Of a stretch of DNA of 64,000 bases, positions 41,592-49,982 are shown piece by piece. The translations under genes and the position numbers were made by a program. This DNA is from JAHFUA01 sp963808725 (GTDB taxonomy: Bacteria; Acidobacteriota; Terriglobia; Terriglobales; Acidobacteriaceae), in NCBI GenBank assembly GCA_963808725.1, contig CAWEGO010000002.1, positions 744,001 through 808,000 on the forward strand, written 5' to 3'. Position 1 is the first letter of the stretch; every line of letters begins with the position of its first letter. The notes beneath the pieces were generated by a model, which worked only from the letters and a program-made list of their open reading frames with translations, was not told the DNA's origin and made no database searches.

Positions 41592-42017
41592 TTAACGGGC
41601 ACGCAAGCCCGCGGCCCGCGCCAATTTCGCTTGCCGCTGGTCAAAGGTCCAGAACTGTTCCGCGTGCAGCTCCAGGGCAGAAGTCACGTGCAGCGAATCC
41701 AGAGTGCGGACTCCCAACCGGGCCGCGTATTGATGAGCCAATTGCGCGCAAGCCTCGAAGGCTCGCTCGGGGACGGCGACTTCCCTCCATAATCCCCGCT
41801 TACGGTCGTCATGGAATAGCTGAATGAAGCGATCGGCGTCACGGCGTGAGGCCACCCTACGGAATACGTGCTGCTCAACGGCATGCGCCCACTCGGCCAA
41901 GTGCAAGGGCGTCATCCACAGAACAGGACGCGAAGCCAGCCGGCGCTCGGCTTCGGGCGTGTGCTGGTCGGGAATATACATCGAAACAAGGAAAGAGCTA
42001 TCCGCGTAGATGCTCAA
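41592..42017 (-). CDS. VapC-type PIN toxin
   Basis: 141 aa, complete PIN domain. Asp6 in YADSSFLVSMY, an acidic residue in HLAEWAHAVEQ, Asp in TLDSLHVTSAL and Asp in WTFDQRQAKLARAAG form the expected acidic metal site. Such toxins cleave RNA. Its ATG overlaps the antitoxin stop by four bases (ATGA). Confidence 0.9.
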   Translation of the reverse strand: MSIYADSSFLVSMYIPDQHTPEAERRLASRPVLWMTPLHLAEWAHAVEQHVFRRVASRRDADRFIQLFHDDRKRGLWREVAVPERAFEACAQLAHQYAARLGVRTLDSLHVTSALELHAEQFWTFDQRQAKLARAAGLRAR

Positions 42018-42250
42018 TAGCGTCCGCGCTCCTCAATCAGCAGATCAGCTCCAGGAAAGACGCGGTCACCAAAAATTTCCTTGCGGCGGGCGGCGAAATC
42101 CGGCCACTTCTTGCGAGACGGGGCCGAGCCGTCCGGGACAATGCTCGCGATGAGCTTTTCCCGCTCGCGGAGTTCCACGGTTTTACCGGCGCGTAGCCAG
42201 GCTTTCAGCCGCTTGGTGTCCCGAAGCTGGCGGAGGTTGATGCTGGGCAT
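42014..42250 (-). CDS. Phd/YefM-type antitoxin
   Basis: 78 aa. SINLRQLRDTKRLKAWLRAG and TVELREREKLIASIVP match the N-terminal Phd fold; the C-terminal tail would cover the PIN toxin. It precedes and is coupled to the toxin. A strong palindrome starts six bases upstream of its ATG and is the expected autoregulatory site. Confidence 0.82.
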   Translation of the reverse strand: MPSINLRQLRDTKRLKAWLRAGKTVELREREKLIASIVPDGSAPSRKKWPDFAARRKEIFGDRVFPGADLLIEERGRY

Positions 42251-42255
42251 ACGGG

Positions 42256-42282
42256 CAATGTGTCACAATTTGTGTCACATTG
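42256..42282. promoter_or_regulatory. Operator palindrome of the toxin-antitoxin pair
   Basis: A 27-base palindrome, CAATGTG ... CACATTG, with 12 of 13 pairs matched; within it TGTGTCACA is also present twice as a direct repeat (42259 and 42271). It lies six bases ahead of the antitoxin ATG. Confidence 0.7.
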
Positions 42283-42326
42283 TCAAGGCTCGCAGCGGGC
42301 GCGTGGCTCTGGTGATCGGCCTGCCC

Positions 42327-42518
42327 TTAGGCTGCAGTTTCGGCGTTGGCGCCGGTTGAACAGTCGTGTTTCTGGAACTCCTCCTGCGCAACGCGATTGA
42401 AGGCCAGCGCGGCGACGGTGCTGTCCAGGCGCGGAACAATGATGCCCCATTGGCAATCGGAGCAGCACCAGCCGGTGAACTCGTCATCTTCAATCCAAAT
42501 CATGCGTCGATCCATCAA
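42327..42518 (-). CDS. Small CxxC protein of unknown function
   Basis: 63 aa (MMDRRMIWIEDDEFTGWCCSDCQWG...). The FTGWCCSDCQWG and VAALAFNRVAQEEFQKHDC parts form a small pattern I have seen in Acidobacteria-type proteins, probably a single metal site. GAGGAG stands seven bases ahead of the ATG. It lies 37 bases after the (restored) kinase stop, on the same strand. Confidence 0.65.
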   Translation of the reverse strand: MMDRRMIWIEDDEFTGWCCSDCQWGIIVPRLDSTVAALAFNRVAQEEFQKHDCSTGANAETAA

Positions 42519-42555
42519 CGTTCTCCTCGTGATCTCGTGGTGACACTGCTCTGGC

Positions 42556-44710
42556 TCAGGCCCGCTTGCGCAGCCTGGGAGCGTCGCTTTGGTCCAGCAC
42601 TTCCCGCACCTTCAAGCCCAGTTCTTCCGGCGTAAACGGTTTCTCCAGGAACGGCAGGGCGATTTCGTTCCCGCCCTGTTGCGCGGCGATCTCCGCCGCG
42701 TATCCGGAGGTCAATAAGACCGCGATATGAGGATAAAAGCTGCCGGACCTGGCGGGCGAGCTGCCGGCCATTGCATCCGGGCATGACCACATCGGTGAGC
42801 AAAATGTCGATGTCGCCGGAACGTTCTTTGGCGAGAGCCAAGGCCTGGGACCCGTCCCCCGCCTCCAGAACGGTGTACCCGAATTGGGTGAGAATCTGCA
42901 CGGTGAGCCAGCGCAGCGAACTATCGTCCTCTACGATCAGAACGGTTTCCGAGCCTCGGTCAGCCTTGCGCCTGGGAGAAAGAGTGGCTGGCTTCGCCGA
43001 GGCCTGCTCCAGCCGCGGAAGGTAAATTTCGAAGGTGGCGCCGTGACCGGGTTCGCTGAAGACGAGGATCCCGCCTCCACTGCGTTTGACGGTGCCGTAG
43101 ACGGTAGACAACCCGAGCCCCGTCCCCTGGCCCACCGGCTTGGTGGTGAAGAAAGGTTCGAAGATATGCGCCGCGGTTTGCTTGTCGAGCCCGATGCCGG
43201 TGTCGGAGACCCGCAGCCGCACATGCGGACCGGGCGCCATGTCGGGGTTCTCGGCGGCAAAGACAGGGTCGATCTCAACATTGCTGGTTTCGATCAGCAG
43301 AGTCCCGCCCTCCGGCATGGCGTCGCGGGCATTCAACGCCAGGTTGATAATTACCTGCTCCATTTCGCCGGAGTCGGCCTTGACCACGCCCAAGTAAGGA
43401 TCCAGCGTGGTGAATAGGCGGATGTCTTCGCCGATCAGTCCACGCAGCATTTTTTCGATGTCGGCCACCACCTCGTTCAGGCTGAGCATGGTGGGCTGCA
43501 GGATCTGTTGGCGGCTGAAGGCCAGCAATTGGCGCGTGACCGAAGCGGCGCGCTGTCCCGCCTTATGGATCTGTTCCGCATAGTGGCGCAGTTGAGGATT
43601 GTCCTTCGCCTGGTCGATCACCAGGCTGCTGTAGCCGAGGATGGCAGTCGCCGAATTGTTGAACTCGTGGGCCACACCCCCGGCCAGGCGGCCGACCGCC
43701 TCCAATTTTTGCGCGTGCCGCAGCCGGTGTTCCAGTTCCCGCCTTTCCGTCACGTCGCGGGTAATCCGGGAGAAGCCCCGCAAATTCCCTCTCTCATCCC
43801 GCAGCGCGGTGGTCACGGTGCTCGCCCAAAAACGCTGGCCATCCTTCCGCGCGCGCCAGTTCTCTTCCTCGAAGCGTCCGGTAGCGGCGGCCTGCTCCAG
43901 AGCATACTGCGGTGTCTCGGCATGCTGGTCCTCGGGAGGATGAAAACGGCTGAGACTGCTGCCGATGGCTTCCTCGGCGGTGAATCCGTAGATGCGCTCC
44001 GCTCCCGCGTTCCAGCTCACCACCAAACCCTCGAGGTTGAGCATGAAGATGGCGTAGTCATTAACGCCTTCCACCAGCAAGCGGAAGCGCTCTTCACTTT
44101 GCCGCAGCTCGTTCTCGGTCTGCTCGTGCATGCCGATCCGCGTGAGCAATGCGGTGGTGAGCTTCTCCAGTTCGGCGGTGCGCTCGAGCACACGCTGGTC
44201 CAGTTCGGCATAGGCGCGGCGCAGGTCCTGCTCGGCGTGCTTGCGCTCGGAAACGTCGCGGATCGAGCTCGTGACCAGAGTGCCGCCCTCGCTGGCGATC
44301 GGGTTGAGGCTGATTTCCACCGGGAACTCGCTGCCGTCGCGGCGCAAGCCGTAGAGGTCCAGCCCCGCCACCATGGGACGCAGCCGAGGCGCGGCAAAGA
44401 AGTGGCCGCGGTGCTGGGCGTGGGCATGGCGAAAACGCGGCGGCATGAGCATCTCCACCGGCTGGCCCACGAGTTCTTCCCAACTGTAGCCGAACAGCTT
44501 TTCGGTCTGCGAATTGGCCAGCAGGATGTTGCCGCATTCGTCGACGATCAGCATCGCATCCGGCGCCGATTCCAACAGGGCGCTGAACAATTGCTGCGCA
44601 TCGGCGGAGCTGTGCAGCGCTTTCAAGAGACCGTGCTGCTGGAACCGGGGGCTATCGGACATTTCCGCCTCGCATGCGGACTCGGCTGATGGCATACGTT
44701 TTCGGGGCAT
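42556..44710 (-). CDS. PAS-PAS histidine kinase with receiver domain, frameshifted
   Basis: Hybrid sensor kinase. Two PAS domains (about 40-155 and 205-330), a HisKA part with the phospho-His in GGVAHEFNNSATAILGYSSL, an ATPase part (NLALNARDAMPEGG, VSDTGIGLD, GTGLGLSTVYG), and a receiver domain (LIVEDDSSLRW, LLTDVVMPG with the phospho-Asp). Near 42745 the receiver changes frame: after RQLARQVR the continuation is FYPHIAVLLTSGYAAEIAAQ, ending at 42556. The joined length is 2155 bases, one too many for 717 codons plus stop. No membrane segment, so it senses cytosolic signals. The uncorrected frame would run on to 42515. Confidence 0.85.
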
Positions 44711-45078
44711 CCCAAAGTGTGTCGCAGCGGTTCGCCATTGCTATTGCTGCGCGGCCAAGGCCCTGGCTAGCCATTGCGATGGCAACTGCTTTCGCGCCAA
44801 GTGCTTCCCCATCACCGTTAGCCCAAATCTTGAGGGACATCGGGCGCTGCGGCAAGTGGCGAGCGTGGTTACGAGGTTACGGAAGGCCATGGCCGCCAGT
44901 ACAATGTCCACGCCGATAGTTTGCCCGTGGGGGTGTCGTTGCTCGCCGGATGGCTGGCGGGGTGCGTTTGACCCTGCTCTGTACTAGCTCGTAAACTTGC
45001 TATTCAGCCGGTTCCCGCAGGCCTGAAGGCCTGCGCTTCCTTTCCAGGAGGGGCAGTCTGCGGTTTGTCTCCCGGTCA
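44711..45078. other. Intergenic stretch without a clear gene
   Basis: Only scattered GCC-rich sequence and the hairpin at 45016-45035. Nothing recognisable is encoded on either strand. Confidence 0.5.
45016..45035. repeat. Perfect hairpin CGCAGGCC-TGAA-GGCCTGCG
   Basis: An 8-bp stem with a four-base loop, 43 bases before the TTG start of the next gene. No T-run, so it is a leader structure or a REP-like unit rather than a terminator. Confidence 0.6.
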
Positions 45079-46603
45079 TTGCGAATAGCTTCGCTCTGCG
45101 CGACGCTGGCCGTGTGTGCGGCGGCGCAACAGACCCCCAAGGTCACGCTGGAGAGCAGCGAGACCCTGTTCAGCGTGATGGCGGCTTTGAACGCCTGCGG
45201 TTACAACCAGGAATTGAATGCGTCGTATCCGGTACGCGCGAAGATCCGGGCAGAACTGGCGCGGGCAGCGGAAGCCTCGCCGGAGGCCGCCAACGCTCGC
45301 GACCAGCTCTGCCAGTTCTACCGCGACCATCGCCAAGCCGATGCCGGCCTTGATCTGGCGCAATACGTGTCGCTGGCGCTGAATCTGGGCGCTCCGCCGA
45401 AGTTCCCCACCCTGATCAGCGACGCCGACCTGCCCCCGGACGCTGCCTACGTCCGCGGCCTGGTGCCGCTGCTCCAAACCTACTACCAGCAGGTGAAGTT
45501 GCACGCCATCTGGCAGGCCCACCAGGCGGAATACGAACAACTGGGAGAGCAGTTCCACGATCCGGTGGCAAAGATGATCCTGGCCACCGAAGTTTATTTA
45601 AAGCTGCCCATGGCTACCTACGTAGGGCGAAAATTCAGCATTCTTCTCGAGCCGCTGGCGGGGCCGGGACAGGTGAATGCGCGCAATTACGGTTCCGACT
45701 ACTTCATCGTAGTAGCGCCGGAGAACGGGACGCTGCGCATGGGCGAGATCCGCCACGCCTATCTGCATTACGTGCTCGATCCCTTCGCGCTGAAGCGAGC
45801 CGGCGCCATGAAGCGTCTGGAACCGCTGCTGGCGGCGGTGCAGCCGGCACCGATGGACGACAGCTACAAGCGGGATGTCTCGCTGCTGGTGACCGAATCG
45901 CTGATCCGGTCCATCGAAGCGCGCACTCTGCGGGACGGCAAGGCGCCGGAGGCGCAGCGGCGCCAGTACGTTCAGGCTTCGGTGGAGGAAGGCTTCATCC
46001 TCACCCAGCATTTCTACGAGCAGTTGGTGGCCTTCGAGAAAACGTCGGACAGCCTGCGCAATGTTTACGGGGACTTCCTGATCACCATCGATGTGGATCG
46101 GGAAAAGAAGCGCGCACGAACGGTGAGCTTCCGCCGCCAGGCCGCTCCGGAAGTGGTCCACACCGGGAAAGCCAAACCCGCCGATCCCCTGGAAGTGGCG
46201 GAAGAGCGTCTAATCTCAGGGGACCTGAGCGGGGCGCGGCAACTGGCCGGGGACGCGCTGGCCAATCCCCAGCAAGACCAGGCGCGGGCGCTGTTCATTT
46301 TAGCCCGGGCGGCGACGCTCGGCCGTGATCTGCCGGGCGCGCGCACTTACTTCGAACGCACCCTGGAGGTCGCCCGCGAACCCAGGATGGTCGCCTGGTC
46401 GCATATCTACCTGGCCAGGATCCTGGATACTCGAGGAGAACCGGGAGGAGGCCCTGAAGCACTATCATGCAGCGCTGGCCGCGGGAGACGGCAAGCCGGA
46501 CACAAAAGCGGCAGCGGAGCGGGGATTGCAGCAGCCCTACGAACCGCCGGCGGCGGCGCGACCTGCCAGCAGCCAGCCGCCGGAGGGCCAGAAGGAAGAA
46601 TAA
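45079..46603 (+). CDS. Secreted protein with C-terminal TPR, frameshifted
   Basis: Starts with TTG and a short signal peptide (RIASLCATLAVCAAAQ). About 500 aa: a helical middle part with an MxxxG-type body (YFIVVAPENGTLRMGEIRHA) and TPR-like repeats near the end (QARALFILARAATLGRDLPG). Near 46430 the frame changes: after IYLARILD the match continues as EENREEALKHYHAALAAGDG to a stop at 46603. The joined length is 1525 bases, one surplus for 507 codons plus stop. Without correction the frame would run into the next gene and give a false 821-aa fusion. The family is unknown. Confidence 0.7.
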
Positions 46604-46623
46604 TCGTGCGGGGGAAAACAGCC

Positions 46624-47544
46624 ATGGCACCAGCAAGATTCCTGATCCCGGCGCTACTCGTAGCGGCCGCAATGGCGGTGGCGCAAACTTCAAATCCACC
46701 CGCCAGTACCCAAGGCTCCAAGCCAGCGGCAAGCGCGCAGAACGCGCAGCCGCCGCAGGCCAGCCTCACCAATCCCAGGGGCAAGCCCCTGCCCAGCGCT
46801 AAAACCAAGCCGGAGTATGACGCCTACTTGGCCGCGGCCAACGCCTCCGACGCAGCGACTGCGGAAAAGCTGGCGCGCGAATTCGAGGCGCAGTTCCCTA
46901 AGAGCGAACTGCTGACGATCCTGTACCAGCAGGTGATGGTCAAATACCAGAAGGCGGACAACAGCGATAAGACTCTCGACATGGGACGCAAGGCCCTGCA
47001 ATACGATCCTGACAATTGCATTGCCCTGGTGATGGATGCAACGGTGCTGGCGGAGCGCACCCGGCAGACCGACATCGACCGCGATCAGCGGCTCAAAGAA
47101 GCTACCACCGACGCCCAGCGCGCGCTGGAAGACACCCGCACCGGCAACTACCTGCTGGCGCCCAGCGCCACCTCCGAACAGGTGCAGCAGTTCAAGGATC
47201 AGGTCACAGGAATGGCTTACTCCGCCTTGGGCAAGGCTGAGATGGAGCGTGAAAACTACGCCGTGGCGGAGCAGGACTTCCGCAAAACGATTGAGACTCC
47301 GGCGGGCAAGGGTGATGCCATCGTCTGGTACCGCCTGGCGCTGGCGCTCGACCGCGAGAACAAGTATGCAGATGCCAACGCCGCCATCACCACGGCCGTG
47401 GCGCTAGCGCCTGCCAACTCGGCGGTAGCCAGCATGGCCAAGAACGAGCAGAGCCGGCTGAAACAATTGGCGGCGAGCGGCGCGAACCCCGCCACCACTC
47501 CCAAGAGCAACCAACCGCAGCCGGAGGTGGTGCAGCCCAAATAG
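46624..47544 (+). CDS. Secreted TPR-type protein
   Basis: 306 aa. Signal peptide at about 1-20 (FLIPALLVAAAMAVAQ), a Gln/Pro/Ala-rich linker, then TPR-like helices (AKTKPEYDAYLAAANASDAA, DKTLDMGRKALQYDPDNCIA, YSALGKAEMERENYAVAEQD, YRLALALDRENKYADANAAI). Likely periplasmic. It starts 20 bases after the restored stop of the previous gene and 12 bases before rnc follows its stop. Confidence 0.82.
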   Translation: MAPARFLIPALLVAAAMAVAQTSNPPASTQGSKPAASAQNAQPPQASLTNPRGKPLPSAKTKPEYDAYLAAANASDAATAEKLAREFEAQFPKSELLTILYQQVMVKYQKADNSDKTLDMGRKALQYDPDNCIALVMDATVLAERTRQTDIDRDQRLKEATTDAQRALEDTRTGNYLLAPSATSEQVQQFKDQVTGMAYSALGKAEMERENYAVAEQDFRKTIETPAGKGDAIVWYRLALALDRENKYADANAAITTAVALAPANSAVASMAKNEQSRLKQLAASGANPATTPKSNQPQPEVVQPK

Positions 47545-47556
47545 GGCACGCCGCTT

Positions 47557-48357
47557 GTGACTTCTGCAATCGATGCTATGAAAGCCGAGGAAATCACGGC
47601 GTTGCAGGCGACTTTGGGACACCGCTTCCGGCATCCCGCATTGCTGGAGCAGGCGCTCACGCATAGCTCCCACGCCCACGAGATCGAAGCGCGCAGCGCC
47701 TCCACCCACGTGCGCGACAACGAGCAATTGGAGTTCCTGGGCGATGCCGTGCTCGGGTTCGTGACCAGCCAGGAGCTGTTCCAGCGCTTTCCCCAGTACC
47801 ACGAAGGACAATTGTCCAAGCTGCGCGCCCACCTGGTCAGCGCCAAGCACCTGGTGCGCGCGGCCGAAGAACTGGAGCTCGGCCGCTACCTCCGTTTGGG
47901 ACGCGGAGAGGAAAAAAGTGGCGGCCGGGCCAAGCATGCCTTGCTGGTGAATACTCTGGAGGCGGTGCTGGCCGCGCTTTTTCTCGACGCCGGCATGGAG
48001 AAGGTGCGGGAGTTCATCCTCGCCACGGTGCTCGACCCCGAACTGGAACGCCTGGGCGAACAGAGCGAAGCTGGTCTGGCGGTTACCGATCACAAGTCGG
48101 CGCTGCAGGAATTCCTGCAGGGAACGGGCCGGTTGCAACCCTTGTACACCGTCGTCCAGGAGCAGGGGCCGGAACACAAGAAAACTTTTACCATCGAACT
48201 CCAGGTCCTTAACGGCAGCGGCAACGGCAAGCCGCTGCTGATGACCCGTGGCGAGGGTTCGACGAAGAAAAAAGCCGAGCAGCGGGCGGCGAAAGAAGCG
48301 CTGGACCAGTTGCGCAAGACGGATATCACGCCCCGCGGCCCCCAGGATCCCGCATGA
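47557..48357 (+). CDS. rnc: Ribonuclease III
   Basis: 266 aa. Cuts double-stranded RNA in rRNA and mRNA processing. The signature NEQLEFLGDAVLGF at 55-68 contains the catalytic acidic residues; NTLEAVLAALFLDAG is the second acidic site; a dsRNA-binding domain covers about 180-250. GTG start; ATG 47578 is an alternative. Its stop overlaps the signal peptidase ATG by four bases. Confidence 0.95.
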   Translation: MTSAIDAMKAEEITALQATLGHRFRHPALLEQALTHSSHAHEIEARSASTHVRDNEQLEFLGDAVLGFVTSQELFQRFPQYHEGQLSKLRAHLVSAKHLVRAAEELELGRYLRLGRGEEKSGGRAKHALLVNTLEAVLAALFLDAGMEKVREFILATVLDPELERLGEQSEAGLAVTDHKSALQEFLQGTGRLQPLYTVVQEQGPEHKKTFTIELQVLNGSGNGKPLLMTRGEGSTKKKAEQRAAKEALDQLRKTDITPRGPQDPA

Positions 48358-49187
48358 GCGACGTGCTGGAACCCGCAGTGACTCCACCCCAGCCCGCAGA
48401 CGGCGCGCCGGCCGGCGACCCCGCGGCGACCCCCGCGCTCCCGGCCGCGCCGGCGCCGCACAAGGTGGGGTGGCTGTCGTCGGTGCAGTCGCTGGCCGTC
48501 ACCGTGGTGATCGCGGTGTTCGTGATCACCTTCCAGGTGCAGGCGTTCCAGATTCCTTCCGAGTCGATGGAGAACACGCTGCTGATCGGCGACTATCTGC
48601 TGGTCGACAAGGTCCACTACGGCCACGGCGGCCACTGGGGCGAGATCCTGCCCTACGCTCCCATCCAGCGCGGGGACATCATTGTCTTCCGTTATCCGGT
48701 GCATCCCCAGCAGCACTTCGTGAAGCGCGTGATCGGGCTGCCCGGCGACCATATACGTCTGCTGGATCGTGCGGTGCTGGTGAACGGCGTTCCCCTCAAG
48801 GAGAACTACGTCATCCATACCCGGCCGGACGACGACCGCTTCCGCGACGACTTCCCCTTGACCGATCTCCCCAGCGTCAACATGGAACCGCGCTGGTGGG
48901 AGGAGATGCGCAAGCTGGTGCGAAACGGCGAGCTGATCGTGCCGCCGGATCGCTACTTCGTGCTCGGGGACAATCGCGACGAAAGCCTGGACAGCCGCTA
49001 CTGGGGATTCGTGCCGCGGGAAAACATCATCGGACGGCCCCTCTTGATCTACTGGTCGGTGCGCGCGCCACACATGGCGGAGGAGGACTCCAGCTCCCGG
49101 AATGATAAACTTTCCGCTTTCCTGTACGGCGTGACCCACCTGGTGCAGGATACGCGCTGGCACCGCACCTTTCGCATCGTACGATAG
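48354..49187 (+). CDS. lepB: Signal peptidase I
   Basis: 277 aa. Removes signal peptides at the periplasmic side of the inner membrane. After a Pro-rich head, a membrane segment lies at about 46-64 (SLAVTVVIAVFVITFQVQA). The catalytic Ser71 is in SESMENTLLIG and Lys124 in HFVKRVIGLPGD; the box RYFVLGDNRDESLDSRYWG is intact. It overlaps rnc by four bases (ATGA) and is followed by a paralogue. Confidence 0.95.
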   Translation: MSDVLEPAVTPPQPADGAPAGDPAATPALPAAPAPHKVGWLSSVQSLAVTVVIAVFVITFQVQAFQIPSESMENTLLIGDYLLVDKVHYGHGGHWGEILPYAPIQRGDIIVFRYPVHPQQHFVKRVIGLPGDHIRLLDRAVLVNGVPLKENYVIHTRPDDDRFRDDFPLTDLPSVNMEPRWWEEMRKLVRNGELIVPPDRYFVLGDNRDESLDSRYWGFVPRENIIGRPLLIYWSVRAPHMAEEDSSSRNDKLSAFLYGVTHLVQDTRWHRTFRIVR

Positions 49188-49214
49188 CCAGCACGCTGAG
49201 GTGGAAGGAAGCCA

Positions 49215-49982
49215 TTGGCCAGCAAGAACGATTCGTCCAAACCGGAGAAGCCGCGCGAGACCACCACCGAGTTCATCGCCTCGGTGGCCCTGGTGCTGGT
49301 GGTCGGGCTGTTCATCATCACGTTCAACCTGCAGGCCTTCGAGATCCCCTCCAGCTCGATGGAGAACACGCTGCTCATCGGCGACCACGTGTTCGTGGAC
49401 CGCGTGACCCTGGCCCCGAAAACCCGGTGGGTAGGGCCGGTGATCCCCTATCGCCACATTCAGCACGGCGACATCGTCGTCTTCCTCTCGCCGGCGGAAG
49501 CGGGCTTGTATGTGGTGAAGCGCATCATCGGCATCCCCGGGGACCGCATCCATCTTCGCGATGGGGTGGTGTACCGCAACGGGCAGAAGCTGGATGAACC
49601 CTACGCGCTGCACAATCCCGCCAGCTACAACCCTTATCGCGACAACTTCCCCGCGGTCGCGCCCACCATGGGCGCCAGCGTCACCCCGGAGTGGCACTTG
49701 CTGCTGCCGAATTACATCGAGGACGGCGATCTGGTGGTGCCGCCCGGCCATTACTTTGCCATGGGCGACAACCGTGATGTCAGTTACGACAGCCGCTACT
49801 GGGGATTCATTCCGCGGGAAAACGTCATCGGCCGTCCGATGTTTATCTACTGGTCGTTCGAAACTCCTCCCGACCAGTACCGTAAAACCAGCATCCCGGA
49901 CCGCCTGGCCTTCGTATTCAAGGTCATTGTGCACTTCCCCACCCAGACGCGCTGGCGGCGCATGCTGAAGATGGTGAACTAA
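49215..49982 (+). CDS. lepB: Signal peptidase I, second copy
   Basis: 255 aa from a TTG behind AAGGAAG. Membrane segment at about 22-40. Ser48 in PSSSMENTLLIG, Lys102 in YVVKRIIGIPGD, and YFAMGDNRDVSYDSRYWG are all present, so it should be active. It is related to but clearly diverged from the copy before it; two copies may share substrates or differ in preference. The stop overlaps the AsmA-like ATG (TAATG). Confidence 0.94.
   Translation: MASKNDSSKPEKPRETTTEFIASVALVLVVGLFIITFNLQAFEIPSSSMENTLLIGDHVFVDRVTLAPKTRWVGPVIPYRHIQHGDIVVFLSPAEAGLYVVKRIIGIPGDRIHLRDGVVYRNGQKLDEPYALHNPASYNPYRDNFPAVAPTMGASVTPEWHLLLPNYIEDGDLVVPPGHYFAMGDNRDVSYDSRYWGFIPRENVIGRPMFIYWSFETPPDQYRKTSIPDRLAFVFKVIVHFPTQTRWRRMLKMVN

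Noticed and set aside
45079..47544. One 821-aa protein
   Set aside because: A fusion artefact. A frame change near 46430 restores a stop at 46603, and a second signal peptide begins at 46624.
48090..49934. 614-codon minus-strand frame opposite both signal peptidases
   Set aside because: Antisense shadow, low-complexity His/Arg/Gly composition.
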